A stretch of DNA of 64,000 bases from JANXQG01 sp964615095 (GTDB lineage: Bacteria; Planctomycetota; Planctomycetia; Pirellulales; Thermoguttaceae), in the NCBI GenBank assembly GCA_964615095.1, contig CAZTPX010000034.1, positions 8,636 to 72,635 on the forward strand. Reading direction: 5' to 3'. This document shows positions 25,118 through 33,901 of the stretch, in pieces. The notes beneath the pieces were generated by a model that did no database searches, was not told the origin of the DNA, and saw only the letters and a list, made by a program, of their open reading frames with translations. The translations under genes and the position numbers were made by a program. Numbering within the stretch: the first letter of the stretch is position 1; every line of letters begins with the position of its first letter.

Positions 25118-25592
25118 AAATCACGGCCCTCTGAGCAACGCCACGCATAGAGGCGAAAAGCCTTTGCTCTGGCTCAGAACCGAAGCTAGTGGCCCCGGAC
25201 GCAAGTAATGCAACGAATTGCTGAGTGGAATGCTTGCCCCGGAAAGGCAGGTGAGAATAGCCCAGCGATTTATCGCTGGGAATCGGAGGCGCGGCAGTCC
25301 GGTAGTCCCGGGACGATTGAGGCGATGCGGCATACATTCATGTCAATCGTCCCTACGGGACTATCGACAACGTAGGTCAATTGGCTACCCAGCGATAAAT
25401 CGCTGGGCTATTGTCAATTGCCCCTCCGGGGCATAAGATCGGCGGAGTTGTGTGTAACAACGAGGGCGTTAGCCCCGGGACTGGAGGGCCAAATGGTGTC
25501 CCAGCCGCGAGCGCGGCTGGGACACCGTTTTTTACCTCTTCCTGGGGCTTCCGCCCCAGGCTATTACATGCCGCCGCTCCGCGGCTAAACAG
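25118..25592. repeat. Cluster of different palindromes in a gene-free stretch
   Basis: Hairpins in order: CCCAGCGAT-TT-ATCGCTGGG (25261-25280); the same arms around AA (25388-25407); TGCCCC-TCC-GGGGCA (25419-25433); a GGTGTCCCAGCCGC arm with its complement (25495-25526) followed by six T, which resembles a rho-independent terminator; CCTGGGGC-TT-CC-GCCCCAGG (25541-25560); and GCCGC/GCGGC (about 25572-25585). The stretch 24992-25742 holds no gene; the short frames in it do not look coding. Confidence 0.8.
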
Positions 25593-25742
25593 ATCCCGTT
25601 TGCCACACTGGGAACAACGCGCGACCAAATCAACAGGCAAAAGCGAAGGTCGGGTCTATGGCCTCTTTCGCTGTGGTTGTCAATCAGGTTAAAATGGCTA
25701 AGTATCCTCATTCCCACCAGCCCCACCAAAGAGATGCGTACC

Positions 25743-27173
25743 ATGCGAACCCGCCAAGTCTTGCTGCCTCTTGTCATTCTCCTCAGCCTTCTTTCCGCCG
25801 CGGCCCACGCCGAGGAGCAACCGTGGATACCGCTGTTCGACGGCAAGACGCTGCACAAGAAAGTCAAAACGGATGGTCATGTCAAGATTGTCAACGGTCG
25901 GCTGGAACTGAAGCATAATGAATACATCGATTGTTCAGGTGCCGTGGATGATTGCCGGAACTTCGACTTCTCCGCAGAAGTAATGACCGAAGTCGGGGCC
26001 GAAGGCTATATCGATCTGATGACTCCGACAGGAGGTTCTGGCGCTCCGTTCTATGCCGTCGTTGTTATCGATAACTCTCCTCGCGACTTGACCCGAGTAG
26101 AGAGTTATTGTGGCATGACGGGGAGTCTTGTGCTAGGGCCCCGCCAATTCAAGTCGGTAGCCAAAGACGGTCAATGGTTCAAGTTGCGGGTTCGCATGGA
26201 AAATAACCAGCACGTTCAAGTCTGGGTGAACGAAATACTTGTTACCGATCAAAGCGGACGGCGCGGGGGAAGGCTTAACATCACCGCCGGGTCACAGAAT
26301 GCGAAAATCACCCTGAGAAACATGCGAGTTCAAAGTCTTCCCGCCAAGGCCCGACAGAAAACGGATCCCGTTGTGCGAGACCAGATTGCGAAACAAGTTG
26401 CCTATCTCCAGGGAGTTGTTGGCTTTCCCCTCATCAACTACCACATCCACCTCAAGGGCGATCTGACGCTGGAAAAGGCCCTGGCGCACAGTCGCGAGAC
26501 GGGCGTGTTCTACGGTATCGCCGCCAATGCCGGCGTGAAATTCCCTATCACCAACGACCAGGGTATCTACGACTACGTCAAGAAATTGGAAGGCCAGCCC
26601 TGCTTCATCGGCATGCAGGCCGAGGGCCGCGAGTGGCCCACGCTTTTCTCCAAAGAGGCCATCGCCAAGTTCGACTACATCTTCACCGATGCCATGACGA
26701 TCGTCGACCACCGCGGCAAACGGGCAAGGCTGTGGATCCCCGAGGAGGTCGATATCCCCGACAAGCAGGCCTTCATGGAACTACTGGTGCGGACGATCGA
26801 GAACATCCTCGACAACGAGCCGGTCGATATCTACGCCAACCCGACCTACCTGCCCGACGTGATCGCCAAGGAATACGACACGCTCTGGACGCCCGAGCGG
26901 CTGAAGCGAGTGATCGACGCGGCCGCCCGCAACGGCGTGGCGATCGAGATCAGCAACCGCCTGAAACTGCCCAAGGCCGCTTTCATCCGCCAGGCCAGGC
27001 GAGCCGGCATCAAGTTCACCATCGGAACGAACAATGTGGATTCAAACCTGGGCCGTGAGGAATATGCCTTGCAGATGATCCGCGAGTGCGACCTGAACTG
27101 CCACGACATGTTCCTACCCAAGCCCGACGGCAAGAAGCCGATCCAGGTGCGAGGGTTCAAGAGCAAGAAATAG
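25743..27173 (+). CDS. Secreted DUF1080 domain fused to a PHP-like metal-dependent hydrolase
   Basis: About 476 residues. Signal peptide (TRQVLLPLVILLSLLSAAAHA). A DUF1080/concanavalin-like domain (WIPLFDGKTLHKKVKTDGHVKI, LKLRVRMENNQHVQVWVN-type beta strands) covers residues 30-210. From about 230 comes a PHP-like barrel: INYHIHLKGDLTLEKAL (HxH metal motif), GMQAEGREW, DAMTIVDHRGKR, and GIKFTIGTNNVDSN near the end. DUF1080 proteins include 3-keto-glycoside hydrolases; PHP domains hydrolyse phosphoesters or amides. Substrate unknown. The ATG at 25743 has AAAGAG 9 bases upstream; the ATG at 25734 is the alternative. Confidence 0.75.
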   Translation: MRTRQVLLPLVILLSLLSAAAHAEEQPWIPLFDGKTLHKKVKTDGHVKIVNGRLELKHNEYIDCSGAVDDCRNFDFSAEVMTEVGAEGYIDLMTPTGGSGAPFYAVVVIDNSPRDLTRVESYCGMTGSLVLGPRQFKSVAKDGQWFKLRVRMENNQHVQVWVNEILVTDQSGRRGGRLNITAGSQNAKITLRNMRVQSLPAKARQKTDPVVRDQIAKQVAYLQGVVGFPLINYHIHLKGDLTLEKALAHSRETGVFYGIAANAGVKFPITNDQGIYDYVKKLEGQPCFIGMQAEGREWPTLFSKEAIAKFDYIFTDAMTIVDHRGKRARLWIPEEVDIPDKQAFMELLVRTIENILDNEPVDIYANPTYLPDVIAKEYDTLWTPERLKRVIDAAARNGVAIEISNRLKLPKAAFIRQARRAGIKFTIGTNNVDSNLGREEYALQMIRECDLNCHDMFLPKPDGKKPIQVRGFKSKK

Positions 27174-27183
27174 GAAGAGATTC

Positions 27184-27255
27184 GACAGAAAAATAAAGGG
27201 ACCGAAACATAAATGCGGGGAGATCTATCGAGCCTCTTCTCGTTATTTTTCTGTC
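27184..27255. repeat. Inverted repeat between convergent genes
   Basis: GACAGAAAAATAA (27184-27196) and its reverse complement (27243-27255) enclose 46 bases. It lies between the DUF1080-PHP stop and the sdhB stop. It could act as a weak bidirectional terminator, or may be a repeat; similar AT-rich GACAGAAAAATAA-type ends are common in such genomes as far as I recall. Confidence 0.6.
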
Positions 27256-27298
27256 CCCCGTGTACCCACGGGCATCTTTCTGTCCGAAGAATCCGCTC

Positions 27299-28135
27299 TT
27301 ACCAGTCGAAGATTTTCTTCACGGCGTGGACCGTGGCGGCACGGCCGCCGCGGGCAATGGCGGTGGTGAGAGGAATGCTCTTGGGACAGACCTTCACGCA
27401 GTTCTGCGCGTTGCCGCAGACCTGGATCCCGCCCTCGGCGGTCAAGGCGTCGAGCCGCTCGCCGGCGTTCATCGCGCCGATGGGATTCATGTTGAACAAG
27501 TCGACCTGGGCGATGGCGTGGGCCCCCATGAAGGAACGCTCGACTGCCGCGCGCAACCGCGCACGGAACTGCTGTGGGGTTTCGTCGGCCCGCTTGAGCA
27601 ACTCCGTCTTCAGAAACTGCGGACAGGCCTCCAGGCAGCAGCCGCAACTCATGCACTTGCTGTACTCGTAGGCGAACTGTTGCTGCTCCTGCGATTGCCG
27701 CGGACCGGGACCCATGTCATAGTAGCTGTCGACCGGCAGCCAGGCCTGGACCTTCTCCAGCGAGGCGAACAATCGCGAGCGGTCGACCATCAGGTCGCGG
27801 ACGACGGGGAACTTGGTCATCGGCCGCAATTCGATGTGCTCCGGTTGGTCCTTGAGCAGGTTGTCGATCAAGGCCGAGCAGGCCTGCCGCACGCGGCCGT
27901 TGATCACCATCGTGCATGACCCGCAGACCTCCTCCAGGCAGTTGCACTCCCAGACGACGGGAGCGACGGTCTTGCCATCGGCGGTGACGGACGACTCGGC
28001 GATCTTTTGCAGGGCCGAGATCACGTTCATGTCGGGCTCGTACTCGACCTGGAACTCGTTCCAGTAGCCGTGCTCGCCCGGCTTGTCCTGGCGGAGGACA
28101 CGAACCTTGAAAGTCTGGGAGGATGGAGTGGACAT
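27299..28135 (-). CDS. sdhB: Succinate dehydrogenase/fumarate reductase iron-sulfur subunit
   Basis: About 278 residues. Carries electrons from the flavoprotein to quinone through three clusters: the 2Fe-2S motif CNCLEEVCGSC, then CMSCGCCLEACP, then CGNAQNCVKVCP. N-terminal ferredoxin-like fold (FKVRVLRQDKPGEHGYW). The start at 28135 (MSTPSSQ) is preferred; ATG 28147 is equally open and neither has a clear ribosome site. Last gene of sdhCAB, 62 bases after sdhA, a spacer holding GGATTTC-type direct repeats. Confidence 0.95.
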   Translation of the reverse strand: MSTPSSQTFKVRVLRQDKPGEHGYWNEFQVEYEPDMNVISALQKIAESSVTADGKTVAPVVWECNCLEEVCGSCTMVINGRVRQACSALIDNLLKDQPEHIELRPMTKFPVVRDLMVDRSRLFASLEKVQAWLPVDSYYDMGPGPRQSQEQQQFAYEYSKCMSCGCCLEACPQFLKTELLKRADETPQQFRARLRAAVERSFMGAHAIAQVDLFNMNPIGAMNAGERLDALTAEGGIQVCGNAQNCVKVCPKSIPLTTAIARGGRAATVHAVKKIFDW

Positions 28136-28197
28136 GGGGAAAACCAAAGTTTGAATTTGTTTAGGATTTCGATATTCGGATTTCGGATTTCAGGGGT

Positions 28198-30159
28198 TCA
28201 TGTCTTCTTCACAGCGGCATTTCTCTCTTTATAGACTTGCTCGATAACATCGCCACCAGAAAGACCGTAGAGCCTCGGCCGGGGCGGGATCAGGCTGGTA
28301 TTGACCGCTTCGTAGCTCAGCGCAGGCTCGCCGCCGGCGCCGCAGGCGGCGATCGTCGACTTCAGCCAGCGGCGATTGTTGGCCTCGAAGCGGTCGACCC
28401 AGGCCTCCGCCTCGCGGCGGCGCTGGGCCGGTTCCGCAGCGGTGAGCTCGCCCTGTGAGAATTCGGGCTTGTAGTGGGCGCCGCGCGACTCGTCGCGCGT
28501 GATGGCCCCCCGCAGGATCGCCTTGGCCACGGGGAACATGTCGTCCAGCGCCCGGGCGAAGGGCGCGGTCTGGTTGGCCCAAGGACTGATGTCGGAAATG
28601 GAGCAGCGGGCGGCCTGCTGCTGCAGCTCGCAGACCTTGGCGTAGGTTTCCAGCATGTCGGCGTTGTGGCGGACCACGGTGGCCGACTTGGTCATGAGTT
28701 GCCCCAGTTCGGCGTGAATCTTGTACGGATTGGGTCCGCCCTGCGGGCGCTTCAACAGGCCGTCATAATAGTCCTGGTGCTTGCGGCGCGTAGAATCGAA
28801 AACACCGGAAGGCAGTTCCCCGGCCTTCTGGCCCTTGAAACTGTTGACATAGGCGATAATGCCCGGGGCCACGGTCAGGCCGCTGAAGATGCATGCGACC
28901 AGCGAGTTCGCGCCCAGGCGATTGGCCCCATGGTACTGGTACTCGCACTCGCCGATGGCAAACAACCCGGGGATATTCGTCTGCTGGTTCCGTGGCGAGC
29001 CGACATTCAGGCCACCCTTGGCGTCAGGCTCGTAATCGACCCACAGGCCGCCCATCGTGTAGTGGACGGCGGGGAAAATCTTCATGGGCACTTTACGGGG
29101 GTCGGCCCCTTGGAACTTCTCGTAAATCTCCAGGATGCCGGCCAGCTTCCGGTCCAACTGGTCGCGGGGGATGTGGGTGACGTCCAGGTAGACGCACATC
29201 CGCCCGGCCTGCACACTCAGTCCCTCCTGCATGCAGACCTTGAAAATCTCGCGGGTGCCGATGTCGCGGGGCACCAGGTTACCGTAGGTGGGATAGCGCT
29301 CTTCGAGGAAGTAATAGCGTTCTTTTTCGGGGATCTCTTGCGGCGCGCGGGGGTCCTGCGGTTTCCGCGGCACCCACACGCGGCCGCCCTCGCCGCGGGC
29401 GCTCTCGCTGATCAATCGCAGCTTGTCGGCCCCGGGAATAGCCGTAGGGTGAACCTGGATGAACTCGGCGTTGCCCAAGTGGCCGCCGGCCTGGTAAACG
29501 CGGCTTACGGCGGCGCCGTTGCAGGCCACGGAGTTCGTGGAACGGCCGAAGATTGCCCCGCAGCCGCCGCTGGCGACCACCAGGGCGTCGGCCGGGAAGG
29601 CGCGGATCTCCATGTTCACGAGGTCCTGGCCCACGCAGCCGCGGCAGCGGCCCGTCTCGTCGAGCACCGGGCCGAGAAAATCCCAGTACTCGTACTTGTG
29701 AATGTGTCCGGCGACTTCCCAGCGGCGGACTTGCTCGTCCAGCGCGTAGAGCAACTGCTGGCCCGTGGTGGCCCCGGCGAAGGAAGTCCGCTGGTAGAGC
29801 GTGCCGCCAAAACGGCGCTGGTCGCGAAAACCCTCCGGCGTGCGGTTGAAGGTCACGCCTAGCCGGTCCATGAGGTCGATGATCTTGGGTGCCCAATAGG
29901 CCAGTTCCTTGACCGGCGGCTGGTGCTGCAGGAAGTCGCCGCCGTAGACGGTGTCTTCGAAGTGCTTCCATTCGCTGTCGCCCAACTGCCGCGTCAGGTC
30001 GTTGACGCTGTTGATGCCGCCCTGGGCGCAGACGCTGTGCGAGCGTTTCACGGGCAGGACGCTCATGAGACTCACGTCGCACTCCAACTCGGCCAGCTTG
30101 ATGGCAGCCGACAGGCCGGCCAATCCGCCGCCGATGATCATCACCGATTGTTTCGCCAT
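28198..30159 (-). CDS. sdhA: Succinate dehydrogenase/fumarate reductase flavoprotein subunit
   Basis: 653 residues. Oxidises succinate to fumarate at a covalently bound FAD. N-terminal dinucleotide-binding GGGLAGLSAA; HSVCAQGGIN contains the His that attaches FAD; the active-site Arg region ARGEGGRVW and the GANRLGANSL helix are present. Length and C-terminal helical domain fit the enzyme found with a single b558-type membrane subunit. Lies 25 bases after sdhC. Confidence 0.95.
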   Translation of the reverse strand: MAKQSVMIIGGGLAGLSAAIKLAELECDVSLMSVLPVKRSHSVCAQGGINSVNDLTRQLGDSEWKHFEDTVYGGDFLQHQPPVKELAYWAPKIIDLMDRLGVTFNRTPEGFRDQRRFGGTLYQRTSFAGATTGQQLLYALDEQVRRWEVAGHIHKYEYWDFLGPVLDETGRCRGCVGQDLVNMEIRAFPADALVVASGGCGAIFGRSTNSVACNGAAVSRVYQAGGHLGNAEFIQVHPTAIPGADKLRLISESARGEGGRVWVPRKPQDPRAPQEIPEKERYYFLEERYPTYGNLVPRDIGTREIFKVCMQEGLSVQAGRMCVYLDVTHIPRDQLDRKLAGILEIYEKFQGADPRKVPMKIFPAVHYTMGGLWVDYEPDAKGGLNVGSPRNQQTNIPGLFAIGECEYQYHGANRLGANSLVACIFSGLTVAPGIIAYVNSFKGQKAGELPSGVFDSTRRKHQDYYDGLLKRPQGGPNPYKIHAELGQLMTKSATVVRHNADMLETYAKVCELQQQAARCSISDISPWANQTAPFARALDDMFPVAKAILRGAITRDESRGAHYKPEFSQGELTAAEPAQRRREAEAWVDRFEANNRRWLKSTIAACGAGGEPALSYEAVNTSLIPPRPRLYGLSGGDVIEQVYKERNAAVKKT

Positions 30160-30184
30160 GACATTGATTCCTGCAAGAGCGTGA

Positions 30185-30880
30185 TCAGCCCGTGATGTGA
30201 TAGAACCAGAAGCCGTACAAGGCCGCCAGACCCGCCCCGGCCAGGGCCAAGCCGAAGGCGCCCCAAAAGACCGTGGCCCAGGCCTGGGCGCGGCGGCCAG
30301 TCCACACGCCCCACGTGATCCCCATCGTCCACAGGCCGTTGGCTAAGTGGTAGACCGAGGACACGATTCCGACCACATACAGGGGGCCTACCCACCAGGC
30401 AACCTGAACGGCCCGGGCGCTGGTGATTTCCGCCTGTTTCGGGTTGAAAACTCCGCCACCCATGGGTCTCGTGATGTTTTCCAGCCACCACTCGGTATTG
30501 ATCCAGCCGCGGGTCTGAAAGACGTGCCAGAGGATGAACGCAAAGGCGATTACCCCAGTCCAGCGCTGCAGCGTGTAGCGAAAGTTCTCGACATAGGGGT
30601 AATGGGCCAAGTTGCGCTTTCCCCGCGCCACGATAATCAAGCCGATGATGCCGTGAAATAAAATCGGCAGAAAGATGAGGCCCCACTCGGTCACTTGCAG
30701 TGTTCGCTCACCCATGCTATGAATCAAATCGACACGCTGCTGGTAGCTGTTATCGAGGATCCCCATATTGGTCAAGAGATGGATGACCAAGAATCCGCCG
30801 ACCGGGACCAGGCCCGTCAGCGAGTGCAGGCGGCGGATGAGGAATTCGTGCCGGCCGAAAACCGAAGCGATGTCAGCCAT
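30185..30880 (-). CDS. sdhC: Succinate dehydrogenase cytochrome b558-type membrane subunit
   Basis: About 231 residues with five membrane segments (PVGGFLVIHLLTN, IFLPILFHGIIGLIIVA, VIAFAFILWHVFQT, PLYVVGIVSSVYHLANGLW, AFGLALAGAGLAALYGFWF). His residues in helices 1, 2, 3 and 4 are candidates for two b haems, as in B-type enzymes of Bacillus and Bacteroidetes; no separate sdhD exists here, which fits. Start at the ATG at 30880 (MADIASVF) chosen because it begins the conserved RRLHSLTG region; the frame extends 42 codons upstream with an extra hydrophobic stretch that I regard as doubtful. Confidence 0.88.
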   Translation of the reverse strand: MADIASVFGRHEFLIRRLHSLTGLVPVGGFLVIHLLTNMGILDNSYQQRVDLIHSMGERTLQVTEWGLIFLPILFHGIIGLIIVARGKRNLAHYPYVENFRYTLQRWTGVIAFAFILWHVFQTRGWINTEWWLENITRPMGGGVFNPKQAEITSARAVQVAWWVGPLYVVGIVSSVYHLANGLWTMGITWGVWTGRRAQAWATVFWGAFGLALAGAGLAALYGFWFYHITG

Positions 30881-31123
30881 TTCCGTCTCGATGCTCCCAG
30901 GCGCAGAAGTGTATTGCGTACCCCAGCGGACATTCTCCTCAATGGGGCTGATCGGGGCAAGCCCGAGCAAAATGACAAGAATAACCGAAAGAATTCTCGA
31001 ACGCAACTAGGGTGGGAGGAGAAACGCGCTCAAGATCGTCAAAGCTCTGCTCGCAATTCCCCTAGGCTGGTGGTAAGATGCTGGCAATCTGACCAATCCC
31101 GAGTCCATTTTGGAGAATCCGCC

Positions 31124-33262
31124 ATGATCCGCTGGACGCCACGCTTATTGCCGCTGGTTTTGCTGTGTTTATCCACTCGCTTTGCCGCCGCCCTTGACCC
31201 CGGCGACGTGCCAGCCGACGCCCCCGCCGACGCGATCATGGCCACCCCCGCGGAAGTGGCTCAAATGGCCCAGTGGGCGGCCGCAGCCTTCATGGCACAA
31301 CACCCACAGCCATCGGCCGACCGCCCAGCCGCCAGTCGCAATCAACAAATCCCCGGCCTGCCGGGGCAATCGCTGCTGGTGACGGGCGCACAGCCATTCT
31401 CTTTCGTCTATGGCGGCAAGTCTTCGCCGGTACTGTTGAAAACCTGGCCGCACACCGCGACGAGCAAGGAACTGCCCGACCGCACGCGGCACGATGTCGC
31501 TTGGACCGATCCTCAATCAGGACTGCGGGTCACGGCCGAAGTCGTGGTCTACAAACGTTATGCGGCGGCCGATTGGGTGTTGCGTTTCGAGAACACGAGC
31601 AAGCTGGACACTCCGCTGCTGGAGAACATCCAGGCCCTGGACGTCAGACTGGCGACGGGCGCCGCAGGGCAGTCCGCCGTGCTGCACAACCTGGCCGGCG
31701 ACGATTGCAGCCAACGTTCGTTCCTGCCGCTGGAAACTCAACTTCCCGCTGGCGGTGCAATTCACCTTGCTCCCCAGGGTGGCCGCTCGTCCAACGGCAC
31801 GTTTCCCTTCTTCAATCTTCAGTGCCAGGACCGCGGACTGTTCACGGCCATCGGCTGGAGCGGTCAATGGGCGGCGTCGCTGGAGCGCGCGGCCGACGGG
31901 CCGACGCGGCTCCGCGGCGGCATGGAACGAACACACCTGTTGCTGCATCCTGGCGAGATCATCCGCAGCCCGCGAATTCTCTTGATGACCTGGCAGGGCG
32001 ATCGCACGGCGGCGCACAATCGCTTCCGCCGCCTGATGCTCTTCCACTACACACCCAGGCAGCAGGCGCGTCCCGTGGCCATGCCCACCTTCTGGCAGTG
32101 TTTCGACCGCTACCACGGGCACCCCACGTGGCCCACCGAGGCCGGGCAGCGTCAGTCGGCCGAACTAGCCGCGAAAATCGGTTGCGATTTCCTCTGGTTC
32201 GACGCCGCTTGGTTTCCCGGCGATTTCCCCAACGGCGTGGGCAACTGGTTCTGCAAGCCCCAGGCGTTTCCCCACGGGCTGAAGGCGGTCAGCGAGGCCT
32301 GCCACAAACTGGGCTTGCGGTTCATCGTCTGGTTCGAGCCCGAGCGCGTGGCCGCCGGCACCCAGATCGCCCGTGAACACCCGGAGTTCGTCTTCGGCGG
32401 GGCCGGCGGCGGGCTGTTCAAGCTTAATGACCCGGCCGCCCGGCAGTGGTTGACCGATTTGCTGATTCGGCGAATCCGCGAGTACGGCCTGGACTGGTAT
32501 CGCAATGACTTCAACATCGATCCCCTCTCCTTTTGGCGGCAGATCGAAGCGGCGGACCGCCAGGGGATGACGGAGATCCGCTACGTGGAGGGCCTCTACA
32601 CCATGTGGGACGCCATCGACGCCAGCCAGCCGGGCATGTGTATCGACAACTGCGCCAGCGGCGGGCGGCGCATCGACATGGAGATGCAGCAGCGGTCGGT
32701 CCCGCTATGGCGGAGCGACACGGGCTGCGGGCCGGGGCATGCCGACTGGCATCAGGCCCAGGCGATCGGCATGAACTACTACTTGCCGCTGCACCAGAAT
32801 TGCATCTGGACGTGCAGTGCCTACGAGGTGCGGAGCGGCTCGGGCGCGGGCGCGATCTTCCAACTCCCCTTCCTCGACAACGGATTCTCGTTACCAGCGG
32901 CCCAGGAGGCCATGGCCGAAGTGAAAGAGAACCAGAAGTATTTTTACGGCGACTATTATCCGCTGGCCGCCTGCTCCGCAGACCCCGAGGCCTTCGTGGC
33001 CTACCAGGTCCACCGGCCGGACCTGGACGCCGGGCTCGTGCTGGCCTTCCGCCGCGACAAGTGCAAGATCGTGGGCATCGATGCGTCACTCGGCGGGCTG
33101 AACCCCACGCGCGACTATGAGGTCCAGTTCAGCGACGAACAGCGCCAGAAAACCACGCGACGATTGAGCGGAAAGTCGCTTGCGGAAGGCCTGACTTTGA
33201 TCATTCCGCAGCGCGGCGCCAGCCTGCTGGTCCGCTATAGTCCGGTGCGGGATTCCAAGTAA
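31124..33262 (+). CDS. Secreted GH36-type alpha-galactosidase
   Basis: 712 residues from the ATG at 31124, which follows GGAG; upstream frame rejected. Signal peptide (LLPLVLLCLSTRFAAA). N-terminal beta-sandwich to about residue 310, then the GH36 barrel: FLWFDAAWFPG, LGLRFIVWFEPERV, WYRNDFN with nucleophile Asp462, the marker CASGGRRID, and RSDTG with acid/base Asp532. C-terminal beta domain ends the protein. Removes terminal alpha-galactosyl units; other GH36 activities are possible. Divergent from sdhC with about 240 bases between. Confidence 0.9.
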   Translation: MIRWTPRLLPLVLLCLSTRFAAALDPGDVPADAPADAIMATPAEVAQMAQWAAAAFMAQHPQPSADRPAASRNQQIPGLPGQSLLVTGAQPFSFVYGGKSSPVLLKTWPHTATSKELPDRTRHDVAWTDPQSGLRVTAEVVVYKRYAAADWVLRFENTSKLDTPLLENIQALDVRLATGAAGQSAVLHNLAGDDCSQRSFLPLETQLPAGGAIHLAPQGGRSSNGTFPFFNLQCQDRGLFTAIGWSGQWAASLERAADGPTRLRGGMERTHLLLHPGEIIRSPRILLMTWQGDRTAAHNRFRRLMLFHYTPRQQARPVAMPTFWQCFDRYHGHPTWPTEAGQRQSAELAAKIGCDFLWFDAAWFPGDFPNGVGNWFCKPQAFPHGLKAVSEACHKLGLRFIVWFEPERVAAGTQIAREHPEFVFGGAGGGLFKLNDPAARQWLTDLLIRRIREYGLDWYRNDFNIDPLSFWRQIEAADRQGMTEIRYVEGLYTMWDAIDASQPGMCIDNCASGGRRIDMEMQQRSVPLWRSDTGCGPGHADWHQAQAIGMNYYLPLHQNCIWTCSAYEVRSGSGAGAIFQLPFLDNGFSLPAAQEAMAEVKENQKYFYGDYYPLAACSADPEAFVAYQVHRPDLDAGLVLAFRRDKCKIVGIDASLGGLNPTRDYEVQFSDEQRQKTTRRLSGKSLAEGLTLIIPQRGASLLVRYSPVRDSK

Positions 33263-33275
33263 GCCGCAACGGAAA

Positions 33276-33455
33276 CTACTTCATCGCCATTACCACCAGC
33301 GCCACGATCCAGGCCGCTTGCAGCGCCACGGCAACGGCCAAGAGACACTTCCAGGCCGCTCCCGCCGGCCGAGGCTGCGCGACCGGCCCGGCCAATTGCC
33401 AGGCCGGCTTTGCGGAAATCGGCGGCTCTTTCTTGCGCGGCACGGGAGCGTTCAT
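33276..33455 (-). CDS. Small single-helix membrane protein coupled to the Minf_1886 gene
   Basis: 59 residues (MNAPVPRKKEPP... ending VMAMK). A basic, Pro-rich N-terminus is followed by one hydrophobic helix (CLLAVAVALQAAWIVALVVMA), so it should insert with the N-terminus in the cytoplasm. The ATG overlaps the TGA of the Minf_1886-family gene (ATGA), as the other two genes of this operon do, which argues that it is translated. Family not recognised. The open frame usually seen on this stretch is out of frame. Confidence 0.7.
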   Translation of the reverse strand: MNAPVPRKKEPPISAKPAWQLAGPVAQPRPAGAAWKCLLAVAVALQAAWIVALVVMAMK

Positions 33456-33901
33456 TCCTTTTCCGGCAGCACGATGCGGAACTCCTCGCGGAAGGCACAG
33501 TCGAAATCGTAGACGTTGTCGAAATCCTCGCGGCGGTCATGCGGCGTTTTCCGCATGCGGCCGATGCGGATCAGGTTGAAGACGATCTCGCCGAAATCGC
33601 CGGTCGTGTGTAGGCCCCAGTTGGCCAGCACCAGCTTGGCCATGTAGCCATACTGCTCCAGGGCGAACTGGCGAATGGCCTCGCACAGTTCCTGGCCGGT
33701 CACGTGCCGCTGCGGCCCCTGGTCCTCCGCCTCTTGCGACGGGCCGCCGGGCGACTCGCTCGGGCTGTCGTTGCCCAGCCCCAGCACGTTCTGGGCATAG
33801 TGCAGTCCCTCGAAAACGAAGATGTAGGCCTCCAGCGGGTAGCGGCGGTCCTCTTGCAAGAGATTGGCGATGGTAGGATCGAGCATGCGGGATCTACTCA
33901 C
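33452..33901 (-). CDS. Minf_1886 family protein
   Basis: 149 residues. Matches the uncharacterised Minf_1886 family: YPLEAYIFVFEGLHYAQ, the HVTGQELCEAIRQFALEQYG stretch, NWGLHTTGDFGEIVFNLI, and DFDNVYDFDCAF near the end. Cytoplasmic. The start is read as GTG at 33901, sharing bases with the upstream TGA (GTGA) and preceded by GGAG; ATG 33886 is the alternative. Middle gene of a three-gene overlapping operon with PSP1. Role unknown. Confidence 0.8.
   Translation of the reverse strand: MSRSRMLDPTIANLLQEDRRYPLEAYIFVFEGLHYAQNVLGLGNDSPSESPGGPSQEAEDQGPQRHVTGQELCEAIRQFALEQYGYMAKLVLANWGLHTTGDFGEIVFNLIRIGRMRKTPHDRREDFDNVYDFDCAFREEFRIVLPEKE

Noticed and set aside
25118..25592. CRISPR array
   Set aside because: The palindromes differ in sequence and are irregularly spaced; no regular repeat-spacer unit and no cas genes.
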